The notes below the pieces were generated by a model. That model had not been told where the DNA came from, ran no database searches, and saw only the letters and a program-made list of their open reading frames with translations. This document shows, piece after piece, positions 21,362-30,200 of a DNA stretch of 64,000 nucleotides. Both the position numbers and the translations under genes were made by a program. Source of the DNA: Butyricicoccus sp. Marseille-Q5471 (GTDB lineage: Bacteria; Bacillota; Clostridia; Oscillospirales; Butyricicoccaceae); the NCBI RefSeq assembly GCF_951230135.1, contig NZ_CATNVC010000002.1:347910-411909 (forward strand), given 5' to 3'. Position 1 is the first letter of the stretch; the number at the start of each line of letters is the position of its first letter.

Positions 21362-23485
21362 TTACAGAACCTTCTCTTCGTCCTTAACGTCCTTCATGGA
21401 CAGGTTGACACGGCCCTTGTCGTCGATCTCCATGACCTTGACCCAAACCATATCGCCTTCCTTGACAGCGTCCTCCACCTTTTCAATGCGGTGGTCAGCC
21501 ATCTTGGAAATGTGCACCATACCGTCCTTGCCGGGCAGCAGGTTGACAAATGCGCCGAAGGCCATCAGGCGAACTACCTTGCCGTAGTAAATCTCGCCGG
21601 CTTCCGGTTCCTTGACGATTGCTTCAATCATCTTGCGAGCCTTGTCCGCATCGGTTGCCTTGATGGCAGCGATGGTGATTACGCCGTCATCATTGATGTC
21701 GACCTTTGCGCCGGACTCGGCAACGATGCCCTGGATCACAGAGCCGCCCTTGCCGATAACCTCACGGATCTTGTCCGGATTGATCTTCATCGTGGTCATC
21801 TTGGGTGCCCAGTCGGATACATCCGAACGGGGCTCCGGAATGGCCTTGAGCATGACCTCGTCGAGAATGCCGTAACGTGCAACGCGGCACTTCTCAAACG
21901 CATCCTCAATGATGGTCGGGGTCAGGCCGTCGACCTTGATGTCTACCTGAATGGCGGTGATGCCCTTCTTTGTGCCGGCAACCTTGAAGTCCATGTCGCC
22001 ATAGAAGTCCTCAACACCCTGAATATCGGTGAAGGTGGTCTCCTGACCGCCGTCGGTGATCAGGCCGCAGGAAATACCCGCAACCGGCGCCTTCAGCGGA
22101 ACGCCTGCGTCCATCAGTGCGAGGGTCGAACCGCAGACCGAACCCTGCGAGGTCGAGCCGTTCGAGGAAACAACCTCGGACACCAGACGCAGCGCATACG
22201 GGAACTCCTCAACCGACGGGATGACCGGCAGCAGCGCACGCTCAGCCAGCGCACCGTGGCCAATTTCGCGGCGGCCGGGGCCGCGCGACGGACGGGTCTC
22301 GCCGACCGAGAAGGACGGGAAGTTGTAGTGATGGATATAACGCTTTTCCTTCTCTTCGAAGATGGTATCCAGCTCCTGCGCATCGCCCAGCGTGCCGAGT
22401 GTGCAGAGCGTCAGCACCTGCGTCTGACCGCGGGTGAACAGACCGGAACCGTGTACGCGGGGCAGCAGGCCGACTTCAGCAGCCAGCGGGCGGACTTCTT
22501 CCATACCGCGGCCGTCTACGCGCTTGCCGGAGGCCAGCCAGCGGCGAACAATCTTCTTCTGCAGCTTATCTACGCACTCACTGAGGTTTGCGCCGTGCTC
22601 CGTCTTGTACTCGTCGTCAAGGGTCGCTTCAAACGCATCGACAATCTTACGCACGCCCGCGTCGCGGACGGTCTTGTCGTCGGTATCCATAGCAACCTCG
22701 AACTGATCGTTCACAGCTGCCTCGAGCTTGTCGAACAGGTCGTGGTCGATGTCGTGGTGCTCATAGTCGAACTTCGGCTTGCCGATTTCGCTCTTGATGT
22801 CCTGAATGAAGGCGCAGAGCTTCTTGATCTCCTCGTGTGCTTCCATCAGCGCGTTAAACATCACGTCCTCAGGTACTTCCTTGGCGCCGGCTTCGATCAT
22901 GACGATCTTGTCCTTGGTGGCGCACAGGGTAACGTCCATTTCGGAAGCCTGACGCTGCTCCATGTTGGGGTTGATGACGACCTTGCCATCAACAATGCCA
23001 ACCTGACAGCCGCCGACCACGTAGTCAAACGGAATATCGGAAATCGAAACCGCGATGGACGCGCCAATCAGCGAAACGATTTCGGGAGAGTTGTCATAGT
23101 CGTTCTCGAGCACGGTGCAGACGATGGAAACATCGTTGCGCAGATCCTTCGGGAACAGCGGACGCATGGGACGGTCAATCTGACGGGAAGCCAGAATCGC
23201 CTTTTCCGACGGGCGGCCTTCGCGGCGCATGAACGAGCCGGGGATGCGGCCTACCGAGTAGAGGCGCTCCTCCAGATCGACGGAAAGCGGGAAAAAGTCA
23301 ATGCCGTCGCGGGGCTTTGCCGACGCGGTCGCGGTGACGAGCACAGCGGTCTCGCCGTAACGCACCAGGCAGGAGCCGTTGGCCAGCTGTGCCAGCTTGC
23401 CGGTTTCGACGGTCAGCGTGCGGCCGGCGTACTCGGTTTCAAACACGCGTTGGTCTTTGAATGCAAAATGGTTGATGTTGCTCAT
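21362..23485 (-). CDS. pnp: Polyribonucleotide nucleotidyltransferase (PNPase)
   Basis: A 707-residue 3'-5' phosphorolytic exoribonuclease of RNA decay. Domains in order: RNase PH 1 (about 10-140; GSCLVRYGETAVLVTATAS), linker helical domain, RNase PH 2 (about 310-545; RRWLASGKRVDGRGMEEVRPL, GSGLFTRGQTQVLTL, SRGPGRREIGHGALAERAL, STSQGSVCGSTLALMDAGVPL, the catalytic GDMDFKVAGTKKGITAIQ), KH domain (INPDKIREVIGKGGSVIQGI) and a C-terminal S1 domain (GEIYYGKVVRLMAFGAFVNL). Complete. It follows rpsO, the conserved order, and has a long hairpin in its leader. Confidence 0.98.
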   Translation of the reverse strand: MSNINHFAFKDQRVFETEYAGRTLTVETGKLAQLANGSCLVRYGETAVLVTATASAKPRDGIDFFPLSVDLEERLYSVGRIPGSFMRREGRPSEKAILASRQIDRPMRPLFPKDLRNDVSIVCTVLENDYDNSPEIVSLIGASIAVSISDIPFDYVVGGCQVGIVDGKVVINPNMEQRQASEMDVTLCATKDKIVMIEAGAKEVPEDVMFNALMEAHEEIKKLCAFIQDIKSEIGKPKFDYEHHDIDHDLFDKLEAAVNDQFEVAMDTDDKTVRDAGVRKIVDAFEATLDDEYKTEHGANLSECVDKLQKKIVRRWLASGKRVDGRGMEEVRPLAAEVGLLPRVHGSGLFTRGQTQVLTLCTLGTLGDAQELDTIFEEKEKRYIHHYNFPSFSVGETRPSRGPGRREIGHGALAERALLPVIPSVEEFPYALRLVSEVVSSNGSTSQGSVCGSTLALMDAGVPLKAPVAGISCGLITDGGQETTFTDIQGVEDFYGDMDFKVAGTKKGITAIQVDIKVDGLTPTIIEDAFEKCRVARYGILDEVMLKAIPEPRSDVSDWAPKMTTMKINPDKIREVIGKGGSVIQGIVAESGAKVDINDDGVITIAAIKATDADKARKMIEAIVKEPEAGEIYYGKVVRLMAFGAFVNLLPGKDGMVHISKMADHRIEKVEDAVKEGDMVWVKVMEIDDKGRVNLSMKDVKDEEKVL

Positions 23486-23523
23486 GTTTGTCCTCCTTAT
23501 ACTTCTTGCGGAGGGCGGTGCAT

Positions 23524-23592
23524 GGCTCTTTTAGCACTTGAAGCGGAAGCGAAAATAGGCTTCGTTTCTCCTTCAACTGCTAAAAAGCGCGG
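23524..23592 (-). promoter_or_regulatory. Long imperfect hairpin in the pnp leader
   Basis: About 28 pairs: GCTCTTTTAGCA (23525-23536) with TGCTAAAAAGCGC, continuing TTGAAG/CTTCAA and an interrupted GAA..CGA stretch, around a loop near 23553-23560. In E. coli an analogous double-stranded pnp leader is cut by RNase III and used by PNPase for autoregulation; the same use here is inferred. Confidence 0.65.
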
Positions 23593-23613
23593 CCGCCGCC
23601 TTCCATGACAATA

Positions 23614-23641
23614 CAGAAACAGGGGAGCAGATTGCTCCCCT
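23614..23641 (-). terminator. Hairpin after rpsO
   Basis: AGGGGAGCA / TGCTCCCCT stem with a short T-rich stretch in the minus direction; could be a partial terminator between rpsO and pnp. Confidence 0.7.
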
Positions 23642-23655
23642 ATAACTTTGAAAAC

Positions 23656-23922
23656 TTACTTACGAATGCCGAGCTTGGCAATCAGAGCACGGTAGCGCTC
23701 GATGTCCTTCTTCTGAAGGTAAGCCAGCATCGAACGGCGCTGACCGACCATCTTGAGCAGGCCGCGGCGAGAGTGGTTGTCCTTCTTGTGAATCTTCAGG
23801 TGCTCGGTGAGCTCCTGGATGCGAGCAGTCAGGATGGCGATCTGAACTTCCGGAGAACCGGTGTCGGTCGCGTGGGTGCGGTTTGCCTCGATAACGGCAG
23901 TCTTGTCTTCCTTACGGATCAT
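23656..23922 (-). CDS. rpsO: Ribosomal protein S15
   Basis: An 88-residue primary rRNA-binding protein of the small subunit platform, contacting 16S helices 20-22. The sequence [72 protein letters not shown]... is the standard family sequence with the HxxDxxSRRGL signature. Full length. ATG at 23922 follows AAAGGTG. It is upstream of pnp as in most bacteria, and has a leader of about 115 bases that may bind S15. Confidence 0.98.
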   Translation of the reverse strand: MIRKEDKTAVIEANRTHATDTGSPEVQIAILTARIQELTEHLKIHKKDNHSRRGLLKMVGQRRSMLAYLQKKDIERYRALIAKLGIRK

Positions 23923-23969
23923 AGTGATGTTTCACCTTTCAAAAATAAATTTCTTACCCGCACGCCGGG

Positions 23970-24002
23970 TCAAGGCGCGGTGAAGCGGCACGATAGGAAC
24001 AT
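23970..24002 (-). CDS. Possible 10-residue leader peptide upstream of rpsO
   Basis: ATG at 24002 is preceded by AAAGGAG with nine-base spacing and opens a frame MFLSCRFTAP ending in TGA, inside the rpsO 5' leader. The surrounding leader is GC-rich and can fold. It could take part in control of S15 synthesis, but may also be a chance match. Confidence 0.35.
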   Translation of the reverse strand: MFLSCRFTAP

Positions 24003-24044
24003 GCCCTGTTACTCCTTTAACTAAGCGCGGGGCGAAGCACATAT

Positions 24045-24073
24045 ATATTACCACAGCAAAGCTTGTTTGTAAA
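24045..24073 (-). promoter_or_regulatory. Promoter of rpsO
   Basis: TTTACA (24068-24073), 17-base spacer, TAATAT (24045-24050). Confidence 0.75.
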
Positions 24074-24199
24074 GGATTTTTCCTTGATTTTATGCCTTTT
24101 TCAAACATCTTGGCGGGCATCACGCAGAACTGTGCCGTTTCCTGTCGAACTGCACAATTGTGAATAATTTGTTAAGCCGATTTTTATATCATTTTAACC

Positions 24200-24229
24200 T
24201 TGTCTCTCCACAAGATATAGTGCTATAAT
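24200..24229 (+). promoter_or_regulatory. Promoter of a candidate small RNA
   Basis: TTGTCT (24200-24205), 18-base spacer, TATAAT (24224-24229) with extended TGC. An ATTGTGAA sequence lies at about 24157-24164. Confidence 0.65.
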
Positions 24230-24235
24230 CTTTTC

Positions 24236-24330
24236 ATTCCCCAGAACCACCCATGTTACTGGGTTAACTATCGAGAGAAAGCACGCGATGGGGCTGTGCA
24301 ATAGCGCGGCCTAATGTCGCGTTCTTTTTT
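24236..24330 (+). ncRNA. Candidate structured small RNA of about 95 nt
   Basis: A strong promoter is followed by sequence without a reading frame or ribosome site but with ordered hairpins: CCCAG/CTGGG around 24241-24264, GCAC/GTGC around 24280-24300, and a terminal AGCGCG/CGCGTT stem followed by a T run ending at 24330. A second independent terminator lies 11 bases on. It does not match 6S, SRP, tmRNA or RNase P RNA by any signature I know, nor a riboswitch class. It could also be an attenuated leader, but no gene follows for 320 bases. Confidence 0.5.
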
Positions 24331-24340
24331 GTTTAAATGG

Positions 24341-24369
24341 AAAAACCTGCCGTTTTGGCAGGTTTTTTT
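24341..24369. terminator. Bidirectional terminator between the small RNA and the SOS mini-transcript
   Basis: AAAAACCTGCC / GGCAGGTTTTTTT with a short loop; it can stop transcription from both sides. Confidence 0.92.
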
Positions 24370-24466
24370 GCGCTATGGCTGCTTCTGCATCAGTTTGTGA
24401 AAAAGAGGTAAAACTATGCAGACCGCACCCTGCAAAGCGTCTGCGAGGCCCTTTTCCCGCTATTCT

Positions 24467-24499
24467 TCAAATTTTTCGTGCCATATCACACATGGTCAT
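24467..24499 (-). CDS. Possible 10-residue SOS-controlled peptide
   Basis: ATG at 24499 with a very good ribosome site (GGGAGGAATTCGG before it) encodes MTMCDMARKI and stops. It is the first start downstream of a strong promoter with a LexA-type box, and the transcript would end at the terminator 24341-24369. It may be the remains of a longer SOS gene whose frame was lost after MARKI, or a true micro-peptide. No homologue is recognised. Confidence 0.35.
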   Translation of the reverse strand: MTMCDMARKI

Positions 24500-24523
24500 C
24501 CGAATTCCTCCCAAGCATTTTAT

Positions 24524-24537
24524 CGAACATTTGTTCG
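24524..24537. promoter_or_regulatory. LexA/DinR-type SOS box
   Basis: CGAACATTTGTTCG, matching the Gram-positive LexA consensus CGAACNNNNGTTCG, lies about 10-23 bases after the expected start site of the leftward promoter at 24554-24582. Confidence 0.7.
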
Positions 24538-24553
24538 ACTTCTTATGTTTTTC

Positions 24554-24582
24554 ATAATACAATATCTAGTGCGACATGTCAA
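24554..24582 (-). promoter_or_regulatory. Leftward promoter with downstream LexA box
   Basis: TTGACA (24577-24582), 17-base spacer, TATTAT (24554-24559). Confidence 0.75.
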
Positions 24583-24653
24583 GCATTTTCTAGATAAGGT
24601 GGTCTGAAAGGAGTCCTGTCCACATACACTAAACAGGAAAGGAGGCGGCGCCC

Positions 24654-25676
24654 ATGCGCAAATTTTTTATCATTGGTCTGGTTCTGGTGGCCGCGCTGTA
24701 TCTTCTGCCTGCCGCCTACTATCTGCTTGGCGACGGAAGTTCACTTGCGATTGATTTTGAAGATCTGACCATGCCCGATGCCGTGCCTGTCGATCATTCC
24801 ACCTCCGACGGCAACAGCACCGATGAGGCATCTGCCGAAACCCAAAAGCCGGATCACTCAGTCATCACCGTTGACATTGACGGCAAGCCGACCGAGATGC
24901 CGCTCGAAACCTACGTAGAAGGGGTTGTAGCGGCCGAAATCTCAAATGATTTTCCGCCGGAGGCAATTCGCGCGCAGGCAGTTGCGGCACGTACTTATGC
25001 GGTATATAAAATTGACCGCGGCCGACCCGATCAACATCCTGATGCCGATGTGTGCGATGATTTTCATCACTGCGCAGCTTACCGCGATGTGGCGGTTGAG
25101 ACAGCGGCCGGCGGCGATTTATCGCGCGTGGAGCAGGCTGTACAAGACACAGCCGGTCAAATTATGACCTATGATGGAGACGCAATAGCGGCAGTGTTCC
25201 ATTGCGCCAGCGGACCGCGCACCGAATCGGCAGCCGATGTCTGGGGCGGTGACATTCCCTATCTGCAGAGCGTGGTAAGTCCCGGCGGCTCGGCCTGCGA
25301 ACAGTACGAGCGTGCGGTCAAACTCACTGTGGATGAATTCCGCGAAAAGGTTAGCAAAACCTTCCCGACCGCAGATGTTTCCGGCACACCGGACACGTGG
25401 TTTAAAGCGTCGACCCGTTCGGATGCAGGCGGCATTGAAACCGTAAAGCTTGGCGGCGTGACCGTGGAAGGAACCGCTGTGCGCGAGCTGTTCGGACTCA
25501 ACTCGACCAATTTTACCATTACCACAACCGATGACAGTCTGACCTTCCACACAATCGGTTATGGACACGGCGTCGGTCTCTCCCAGTACGGCGCAAAATA
25601 CATGGCCGAGCAAGGGTCGAAATATGACGAAATTTTAACCCATTATTATAAAGGTGCAACGTTATCTGTTGTATAA
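24654..25676 (+). CDS. spoIID: Stage II sporulation protein D
   Basis: A 340-residue membrane-anchored lytic transglycosylase needed for forespore engulfment. An N-terminal signal anchor (FFIIGLVLVAALYLLPAAYYLLG) is followed by an acidic linker and the SpoIID amidase-enhancer domain: MPLETYVEGVVAAEISNDFPPEAIRAQAVAARTYAVY, with the catalytic Glu in AAEIS, the CDDFHHCAAY cysteine/histidine segment, and the C-terminal GYGHGVGLSQYGAKYMAEQG. ATG at 24654 follows AAGGAGG. It is followed 45 bases later by the SpoIIQ-like gene, a typical engulfment pairing. Expected to be under mother-cell sigma-E. Confidence 0.95.
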   Translation: MRKFFIIGLVLVAALYLLPAAYYLLGDGSSLAIDFEDLTMPDAVPVDHSTSDGNSTDEASAETQKPDHSVITVDIDGKPTEMPLETYVEGVVAAEISNDFPPEAIRAQAVAARTYAVYKIDRGRPDQHPDADVCDDFHHCAAYRDVAVETAAGGDLSRVEQAVQDTAGQIMTYDGDAIAAVFHCASGPRTESAADVWGGDIPYLQSVVSPGGSACEQYERAVKLTVDEFREKVSKTFPTADVSGTPDTWFKASTRSDAGGIETVKLGGVTVEGTAVRELFGLNSTNFTITTTDDSLTFHTIGYGHGVGLSQYGAKYMAEQGSKYDEILTHYYKGATLSVV

Positions 25677-25721
25677 ACCAAATCCTCCGTGGTGATACTA
25701 TCGACACGGAGGTAGAAGTAC

Positions 25722-26444
25722 ATGAAAAATTATGAATCGAAGCATGCGGCAACCCTATCCACACGTGGCTTTTATACAATTTTGGCACTGTGCGGCCTGA
25801 TTATTGCCGCATCGGCATGGGTGATTTTCTCAACCATGTCCGGTAACGAAACCAAGACGGATATCGGCGTATCCACCCCTATCATTGCGCCGACCGAGGC
25901 TCTGCCCGATCTGACGTCCGACACCCCGGTCTCGGCCGAGGATACGGAGCCGTCGGCGCCCACAAGCGCACCGGTCGAGACGCCTGTTGAGACACCCGCA
26001 GCCGCGCCGGCTCAGACGGTAGCCGCCCCGGTTTACGTGCGTCCGACCAGCGGAGCAATCATCACGCCCTTCTCGGGTGACGAACTGCTGTTCCAGCCGA
26101 CCTTTGGGGACTGGCGCGTGCACACCGGCACCGACTTTGCTGCAGAAGCCGGCGAACCCGTACTGGCGCTGACTAACGGCACGGTAACCGATGTGACAGA
26201 TGACGCGCTATACGGCAAGACCGTCACCATTTCTCACGATGCCGATCTGACCACTTCGTACAGCGGTCTGGATGTCATTCGTGTGGAAGCCGGTCAGTCC
26301 GTGGATGCAGGCGAAACACTGGGCACCTGTGCCGAGACCATCCCGGCAGAATCCGCACAAGGCGCACATGTACACGTAACTGCACAGCGCGCAGGCGCAG
26401 CAGTCGATGTGACCGAGCTGCTCGGTGAAAACGCAGGCGAATAA
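25722..26444 (+). CDS. SpoIIQ-like M23 metallopeptidase domain protein
   Basis: A 240-residue bitopic protein: short cytosolic N-terminus, one transmembrane helix (FYTILALCGLIIAASAWVIF), a Thr/Pro/Ala/Glu-rich linker (about residues 45-105) and a LytM/M23 domain. Zinc ligands are present in VHTGTDFAAE (H, D) and the final HVHVT (HxH) is intact. This is the architecture of SpoIIQ, the forespore partner of SpoIIIAH in the feeding-tube complex; unlike the B. subtilis protein the metal site looks complete, as in Clostridioides. Assignment rests on adjacency to spoIID and architecture. Confidence 0.85.
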   Translation: MKNYESKHAATLSTRGFYTILALCGLIIAASAWVIFSTMSGNETKTDIGVSTPIIAPTEALPDLTSDTPVSAEDTEPSAPTSAPVETPVETPAAAPAQTVAAPVYVRPTSGAIITPFSGDELLFQPTFGDWRVHTGTDFAAEAGEPVLALTNGTVTDVTDDALYGKTVTISHDADLTTSYSGLDVIRVEAGQSVDAGETLGTCAETIPAESAQGAHVHVTAQRAGAAVDVTELLGENAGE

Positions 26445-26449
26445 AGCAT

Positions 26450-26482
26450 AAAAAACGCGAGGCAAATGCCTCGCGTTTTTTT
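26450..26482. terminator. Bidirectional terminator after the SpoIIQ-like gene
   Basis: AAAAAACGCGAGGCA / TGCCTCGCGTTTTTT stem. Confidence 0.92.
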
Positions 26483-26483
26483 G

Positions 26484-27170
26484 TTATTCTTTTTCCGCGG
26501 CTGCCAGCGTGTAATTGCCGGTCACCGTACCTCCTGCGACGGTAATCACACCGTCAGAAAACAAAAAGTTCAGTGTACCGTCCTCCGACTTCGCGGTATT
26601 GCCCGAAATGCGGGCATTGCCTGTCGTTTCGTCGGAAAAGGTGAATTCAAACGAGCTCTCGTCCCCTTGCAGCACATCGAGCGTGATCCCTGCCGGACCT
26701 TTGTAGCTGCCGGCCCAATCACATACTGCATCTACCGCAGGATCATAGAGCGGGAAGCTCGAATAATCATCGAGAATGCCCTCGCCCTGATAGTTATATT
26801 TCTCGCCGGTTTCCTTGTCGACCGCCACTTGGCCAATCGAACCGCCTGCCGTATCCTTCACTTCAAATACGTAAAAATCATGCATGGACTTTTCATCGCC
26901 GCCGACCTGCAGCTGTATGTCTGTCAGTTCCGCTGTGTACTGATTCTGGTCAAGAGACTCGGTCACACGCGCGGCGGCGTCCTGCGCAGTCAGCGCTTTT
27001 TCCTTGTCCGAATCCAGGAGTCCGGCCTCTTCGGCCTGCGCGAGCACTTCACTCTGTGGGTTGACGGGAGGTTCTTTCACGGTTTCCGGTTCCGCAACGC
27101 TGGTTACTTCCTTGCCGCAGCCACCCAAAACCAATGCGAACGCCGCCATCAAAGCCAGAATTTTTCTCAT
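26484..27170 (-). CDS. Predicted lipoprotein of unknown function
   Basis: A 228-residue lipoprotein: MRKILALMAAFALVLGGC gives the lipobox LGGC. After a short linker come a region that resembles a PepSY-like or calycin-like module (TESLDQNQYTAELTDIQLQV, YVFEVKDTAGGSIGQVAVDKETGEKYNYQGEG) and a C-terminal beta-strand repeat (GSYKGPAGITLDVLQG). The pattern VDKETGEKY is typical of PepSY-type folds. ATG at 27170 follows AAAGGAGG. It has its own promoter but lies in line after the RND efflux genes, so a functional link is possible. Confidence 0.75.
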   Translation of the reverse strand: MRKILALMAAFALVLGGCGKEVTSVAEPETVKEPPVNPQSEVLAQAEEAGLLDSDKEKALTAQDAAARVTESLDQNQYTAELTDIQLQVGGDEKSMHDFYVFEVKDTAGGSIGQVAVDKETGEKYNYQGEGILDDYSSFPLYDPAVDAVCDWAGSYKGPAGITLDVLQGDESSFEFTFSDETTGNARISGNTAKSEDGTLNFLFSDGVITVAGGTVTGNYTLAAAEKE

Positions 27171-27211
27171 TTTTCCTTGCCTCCTTTGGCGCATAGGTCT
27201 GCGTACACCAT

Positions 27212-27240
27212 ATCATACCGTATTTTGAACAAAAAATCAA
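27212..27240 (-). promoter_or_regulatory. Promoter of the lipoprotein gene
   Basis: TTGATT (27235-27240), 17-base spacer, TATGAT (27212-27217). Confidence 0.55.
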
Positions 27241-27266
27241 CGGCAGGTTTTCGGAGGAAACTGACA

Positions 27267-30200
27267 CTATTCTTTGATTTTTTCCTTACGCTTTTGTTTT
27301 CTTTCCTTCTTCGGTTTATTTTTTCGGTTTTTAAAGCGCTCAATCATACTGTCCACCAGCGAGTAGTAAACCGGGGTGAACACCAGTGTGACAATGGTCG
27401 CAATAATCATGCCGGTAATCATAACAATGGCCATCGGGCGCATCATCTCCGCACCCTCACCGTTGGACAGCGCCATTGGCAGCAGACCGAGCACGGTGGT
27501 CAGCGTGGTCATCAGCACCGGACGCACACGGCGCGGACAGGCGTTCAAAATCGCGGTGTTCTTATCCTCTCCGCGTCCGCGGCGGGTGTTGATATAGTCA
27601 ATCAGCACAATGGCCGAGTTAACGATGGTACCCGCAAGCATGATGACGCCGATGAAGGCGATAATGGAAATCTTGTTGCCCGTAATCGGCAGGCCGAACA
27701 ACGAACCAATCAGTCCGACCGGCAGAATCATCATGATGATGATCGGCATGACAAAGCTCTCAAACTGGCTGGCCAGTACGAAGTAAATCAGGCCGATGGA
27801 CACAATCAGCGCATAACCGAGCGTCTTGAAGGATTCAATCATCTCCTCCATTTCGCCGCCCTGATCGAAGCTGACACCGTCCGGCAGTTCAAAGTCGGCC
27901 AGCACCTGCTGCACAGATGCAGCCATCGCGGTCGCATCACCCGAAATGCTGTCGCCCGTGATGGTGATGGTGCGCGTCTGATTCTTGCGCGCGATGGTCT
28001 GCGGCGCAAGCTCGGTGCCCACGTTTGCCACCAATTCGAGCGGCACCGAGCCGCCCGCCTGGATCGGAATGGACACAGTGCGCAGCGCGTCCAGACTCTG
28101 CGCAATCCGCGCGTCGCCCTTTACGGATACCGTAATTTCCTCGCCCTTCATTTTCAGCGTGGTCGCAGTCGTGCCGGCCAGCTGACCGCGCACGGCCTGA
28201 CCGATGGTCGCCGCCGTCAGTCCGAAGCGGGAGGCGTTTTCGCGGTTGAGCGTGATGTTGACCTGCGGCACTTCCTCCGAAGCCGAGCTTTTCACTTCGA
28301 TTGCATCGGGGATTTCGCTCAGGCTGCGAACCAGACGGTTGCCCGTATCGGTCAGCTCCTCATAGTCGTTACCGGTCAGCGTGACCGAAATCGCACTGCC
28401 CGTCATGGACGACATATCCATCGAACCAGTCGACGATACCGAAATCTCGCAGCCCGCAACATTATTTAAATTCTTGCGCAGCTGATCTGCAATCTCCTCG
28501 GATGAGCGGTCGCGCTCCTTGCCGGGCACAAGATTGATGCTGACACTGGTCGTGCCCGCCGAGCTCATCATGCTTGACGACGACCCGGTGGTGTAATACA
28601 GACTCTCAATCTCCGGAATGGTTTCAACCGCAATATCGGTTACACGGTCGGCAAAAGCCGCCTTTTCCTCCATCTCTGCACCGACCGGCGTACCAATCGT
28701 GACCTGTACCATCCCTTGGTCCATCGACGGAATCATCTCCACGCCCGCGGTTGCAATCGATGCGGTAAACAGGACAATCAGTCCCAGTGTTGTCAGCATC
28801 GCAACCTTGCGGTGTGTAATGAAATACTCCAACCCCTTCTTATACTTGCGCATGATGGGGCGATCCGCAATATCGCCGTGCGGATTGGCGGAAAGCCGGT
28901 GTTTCTTTTCGTTGCGGTCGAGCAGCATATAACTCAGCAGCGGAACGAGCGTCAGCGCAATCAGCAGAGACGCGAGCAGCAGCGCCGAAATCGTCAGCGA
29001 AAACTCCTTGAACATCATGCCGACAATGCCGCCCGACAGGCCGATCGGCAAAAATACGGCGATGGTCGTCAGCGTCGAGGCGGAAATGGACAGTGCAACC
29101 TCGGCCGTGCCCTCCACACAGGACTGCCAACGTTCACAGCCGTCCGACCGGTATCGGAAGATATTTTCAAGCACGACGATTGAGTTGTCGACGATCATGC
29201 CGACGCCCATCGCAAGGCCGCCGAGCGACATGATGTTCATCGTAATATTGAGCGCCTTCATGACAAGGAACACCGCGATGATACAGACCGGCATTGCCAC
29301 CGAAATAACACCGGTAGCGCCCGGATCGCGCAGGAACGCAAACAGCACGACCGCCGCAAGCAGCACGCCGAGCAGGATGTTCTGAATGACCGACTGAACG
29401 GTCATATTAATCTGCTCCGACTGGTCGAAAACCACAAGGGTATCGAGTGTCGGGTTATCCTGCTTGAGCGTGTCGAGTGCCGCGTTAACCTTATTCGCCA
29501 CCTGCACCGTGTTGACATCCGACTGCTTATTGACCGACAGCACAATGCATTCCTGCGTGCCGATTTTAGCGATTTCCGTCTGTTCCGCAGGCTGCAGGCG
29601 CACATTCGCAATTTCGCCCAGACGCACCGAGCCGCCCGCGGGCAGCGGAATGAGCGTGTTCTTGATGTCGTCAAGCGAAGAAAATTCACCGTCGGTGCGT
29701 GCGGTCAGCGTCTTGGTGCCGTTCGACACATTGCCGGCCGGCAGCGCGATATTCTCCGCGCCCAGAATCTGTGCAACATAAGAAACCGAAAGGTTATAGC
29801 CGGCCAGACGGTCGGCGTAGGTGTCAATGGCGACCTCCGTCTCATAGCCACCCATGATATCAACCGAGGCCACGCCGTCGATTCGCTCGAGCGCGGGTGA
29901 AATAGTGTCCTCAGCGATGGTCTGAAGCTGCGCCAGATCCGCGCCGCGCAGGCCGACCTGTAGCACAGGCATCGCGTCCACGTCAATGGACATAACGGTG
30001 GGGGCGGACGCGTCATCTGGCAAATAGCTCTTCACCTGATCGATTTTCTCGCGCAGGGAAACGAGCGCTTCGTCCATATCCGTGCCGTCGGCAAAGGATA
30101 CCATGACCATGCTCATGCCCTCGGACGAGGTTGACTGCAGTTCTTCCATGCCGGCCACGCGGGCGCAGGCGGATTCCAGCGTGCGCGTAACCATGTTTTC

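Noticed and set aside
21332..23608. 758-codon open frame on the + strand
   Set aside because: It lies antisense to pnp in a GC-rich codon register and has no domain or ribosome site; pnp on the minus strand is certain.
24236..24330. 6S RNA, SRP RNA or a known riboswitch
   Set aside because: The conserved 6S bubble, the SRP GGAAG tetraloop region and the core motifs of TPP, c-di-GMP, SAM, fluoride and ZTP classes are not present.
24416..24607. 63-residue frame on the + strand upstream of spoIID
   Set aside because: A weak ribosome site exists, but the frame crosses the LexA box and the opposite promoter and shows no protein-like pattern.
26466..28469. 667-codon open frame on the + strand
   Set aside because: Antisense to the lipoprotein and RND permease genes; composition rich in Arg and His as expected for a mirror frame.
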